6,425 nt of DNA, taken from the NCBI GenBank assembly GCA_002292895.1, contig DBCE01000252.1, forward strand, positions 15,178 through 21,602, written 5' to 3'. Source of the stretch: Phycisphaerales bacterium UBA966 (lineage in GTDB: Bacteria > Planctomycetota > Phycisphaerae > Phycisphaerales > SM1A02). Shown piece by piece: positions 5,263 to 6,425 of this stretch (position 1 is its first letter; every line of letters starts with the position of its first letter). The translations under genes and the position numbers were made by a program. The notes below the pieces were generated by a model. It was not told the DNA's origin and made no database searches. It worked only from the letters and a program-made list of their open reading frames with translations.

Positions 5263-6425
5263 GGTCTGCCTTGCTCCTCGTTGGAATTTCCAGCGCCCGG
5301 CACTGCGGCTGCGCCAGCACCGGACTTCATCTCTGACTTCATTTTCTCACGCGCCGCCTCGCGCTCTTTACGACGCTCTTCACGCATCCACTCGCGCTTG
5401 AATCGCTCAAAGTCCTTCCAGCGTAAGAGTGGCAGCGCTGCTTCCGCCATGCGTAACTGATCGGTACGTTGAATCACTACGCCGCGCAGCAACATCAGGG
5501 GTGCCTGCGGTCGCCCGAGAGGCTGTATGCGCAACAGCAGTTCCTCGGCAACACTGGAAACCGACTCGCCCACGCGCAACAGCCCAAATTCACGCGAAGA
5601 CGGAACGTGCACCGTCATCAGGTCATCGCCAAAGAACACATCCACTTTGCCACCGCCAACGCCTTGGACATCAAGCACGATGTCGTACCGCCCCGCAGCG
5701 GGAAGGCGCACCTTCCATACCGCGACGTCGTCGGCATCCGCCCATCCGCCCAAGAGCTTCTCACCGTCCTTCTCCTTGGAAACGACCGCGTTCGTTGGGC
5801 CAAGGGCACGCCCATTACTCACGCCAAGCCGCGCAAATCCATCGGGCGCAAACTCCACTACTGGCAGCCCAACCGATGGATCATCCGGCGGCATGACATC
5901 ACCAGCCTGCACGCGCGCCAGCATTGCTTCGATGGAAGCGCGCACACGCTTCGCTGCCAACGCATACGTCTTCATGCGATCAGCGCGCGCGATATTTAAA
6001 CCAACCACCCGCCCGCGGCTATCCACCACCGGTCCACCCATGTTCTGCGCCGCAACAATCGAATCGTGTTGAATCACTTCGCCAAATCCCGTGGCGCGCC
6101 GACTCAAGATCGCCCCGCCCGCCAGCGCAACACGCTGCTCACCAAACGGCGGGCGCAAGATGCGCATCGACACCGTGCGCCGCTCGCCGCTATGCATAAA
6201 TTCCACGCTCACTTGCTCTCCGGGCGCATGCGAACGAATAGGCGAAGCAGCTGACTCCGGCGTTGCCGCTACCACACCGTCAATGCGGAGAATCACATCA
6301 CCATCCACCATGCCCGCCTCGGCAGCACCAGACCCGGGCATCACTGCCGACACGATTTGTCCCACTCCACCAGGAATAGCTGCGCGCTCCTCATCGGTTG
6401 GCTGGCGCATGGCAACACCCAAGTA
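5259..6425 (-). CDS. PDZ protein with degenerate trypsin-like segment and C-terminal coiled tail (5' partial)
   Basis: The frame is open to the window edge, and the visible part begins YLGV, the usual first strand of a PDZ domain, so the N-terminus lies outside. Numbering from the TTG at 6422, the PDZ domain spans about 1-90, with PGSGAAEAGM and GDVILRIDG. Next, about 112-160 resembles the second lobe of an S1C/DegP-type protease (GEVIQHD, then NMGGPVVDSRGRVVGLNIA). The catalytic serine of GNSGG is replaced by Met128, so this segment cannot be an active protease by the usual mechanism. About 225-318 looks like a beta-sandwich of the carbohydrate-binding type (VAVWKVRLPAAGRYDIVL). The C-terminus (about 335-366) is a highly charged probable helix or coiled coil, followed by a Gly/Ala-rich tail. 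It probably acts in the periplasm, but no signal peptide is visible. Its stop overlaps the deaminase start by four bases. I recall similar PDZ plus QHD..GGP arrangements in Planctomycetes; the exact role is unknown. Confidence 0.75.
   Translation of the reverse strand, partial: YLGVAMRQPTDEERAAIPGGVGQIVSAVMPGSGAAEAGMVDGDVILRIDGVVAATPESAASPIRSHAPGEQVSVEFMHSGERRTVSMRILRPPFGEQRVALAGGAILSRRATGFGEVIQHDSIVAAQNMGGPVVDSRGRVVGLNIARADRMKTYALAAKRVRASIEAMLARVQAGDVMPPDDPSVGLPVVEFAPDGFARLGVSNGRALGPTNAVVSKEKDGEKLLGGWADADDVAVWKVRLPAAGRYDIVLDVQGVGGGKVDVFFGDDLMTVHVPSSREFGLLRVGESVSSVAEELLLRIQPLGRPQAPLMLLRGVVIQRTDQLRMAEAALPLLRWKDFERFKREWMREERRKEREAAREKMKSEMKSGAGAAAVPGAGNSNEEQGRP

Overview
The window is high-GC bacterial DNA that appears to come from two different genomes joined inside one reading frame. 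The left part, up to about 3090, uses G/C-ending codons almost exclusively and carries a DUF3011 protein, a DUF502 membrane protein and the first two thirds of a two-domain beta-oxidation enzyme. This set fits a gammaproteobacterium of the Xanthomonadales/Lysobacter sort (inference). The right part, from about 3070, tolerates ATT and CTT codons. It carries an arginyl-tRNA synthetase lacking its N-terminus, a dCMP-deaminase-like gene, and a PDZ protein with a degenerate protease-like segment that I associate with Planctomycetes (inference from memory of the family).

Layout: 56-994 (-) is a secreted protein with three DUF3011 repeats. A 61-base divergent intergenic region (995-1055) holds a palindromic -10-like box. 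From 1056 (+) comes a DUF502 inner-membrane protein, followed 25 bases later by the beta-oxidation gene, whose start at 1687 is set by a good ribosome binding site. That gene runs in frame into argS at 3070-3093, a 24-base stretch encoding MALAKKIG, which both families plausibly share. The argS part ends normally at 4767. Facing it on the minus strand are a dCMP-deaminase-like gene (4804-5262) and, upstream of it with a 4-base ATGA overlap, a PDZ protein that continues off the right edge.

The most striking object is the 1,027-residue crotonase/3-hydroxyacyl-CoA dehydrogenase-ArgS reading frame. I do not think it is a new bifunctional enzyme. Both partners are truncated at the joint, the joint lies on a short shared motif, and codon usage switches at the same place. 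A metagenome assembly chimera explains all of this most simply. If the joint were confirmed in raw reads, it would become a real and very odd gene fusion. I found no CRISPR array, RNA gene, insertion sequence or defence system.
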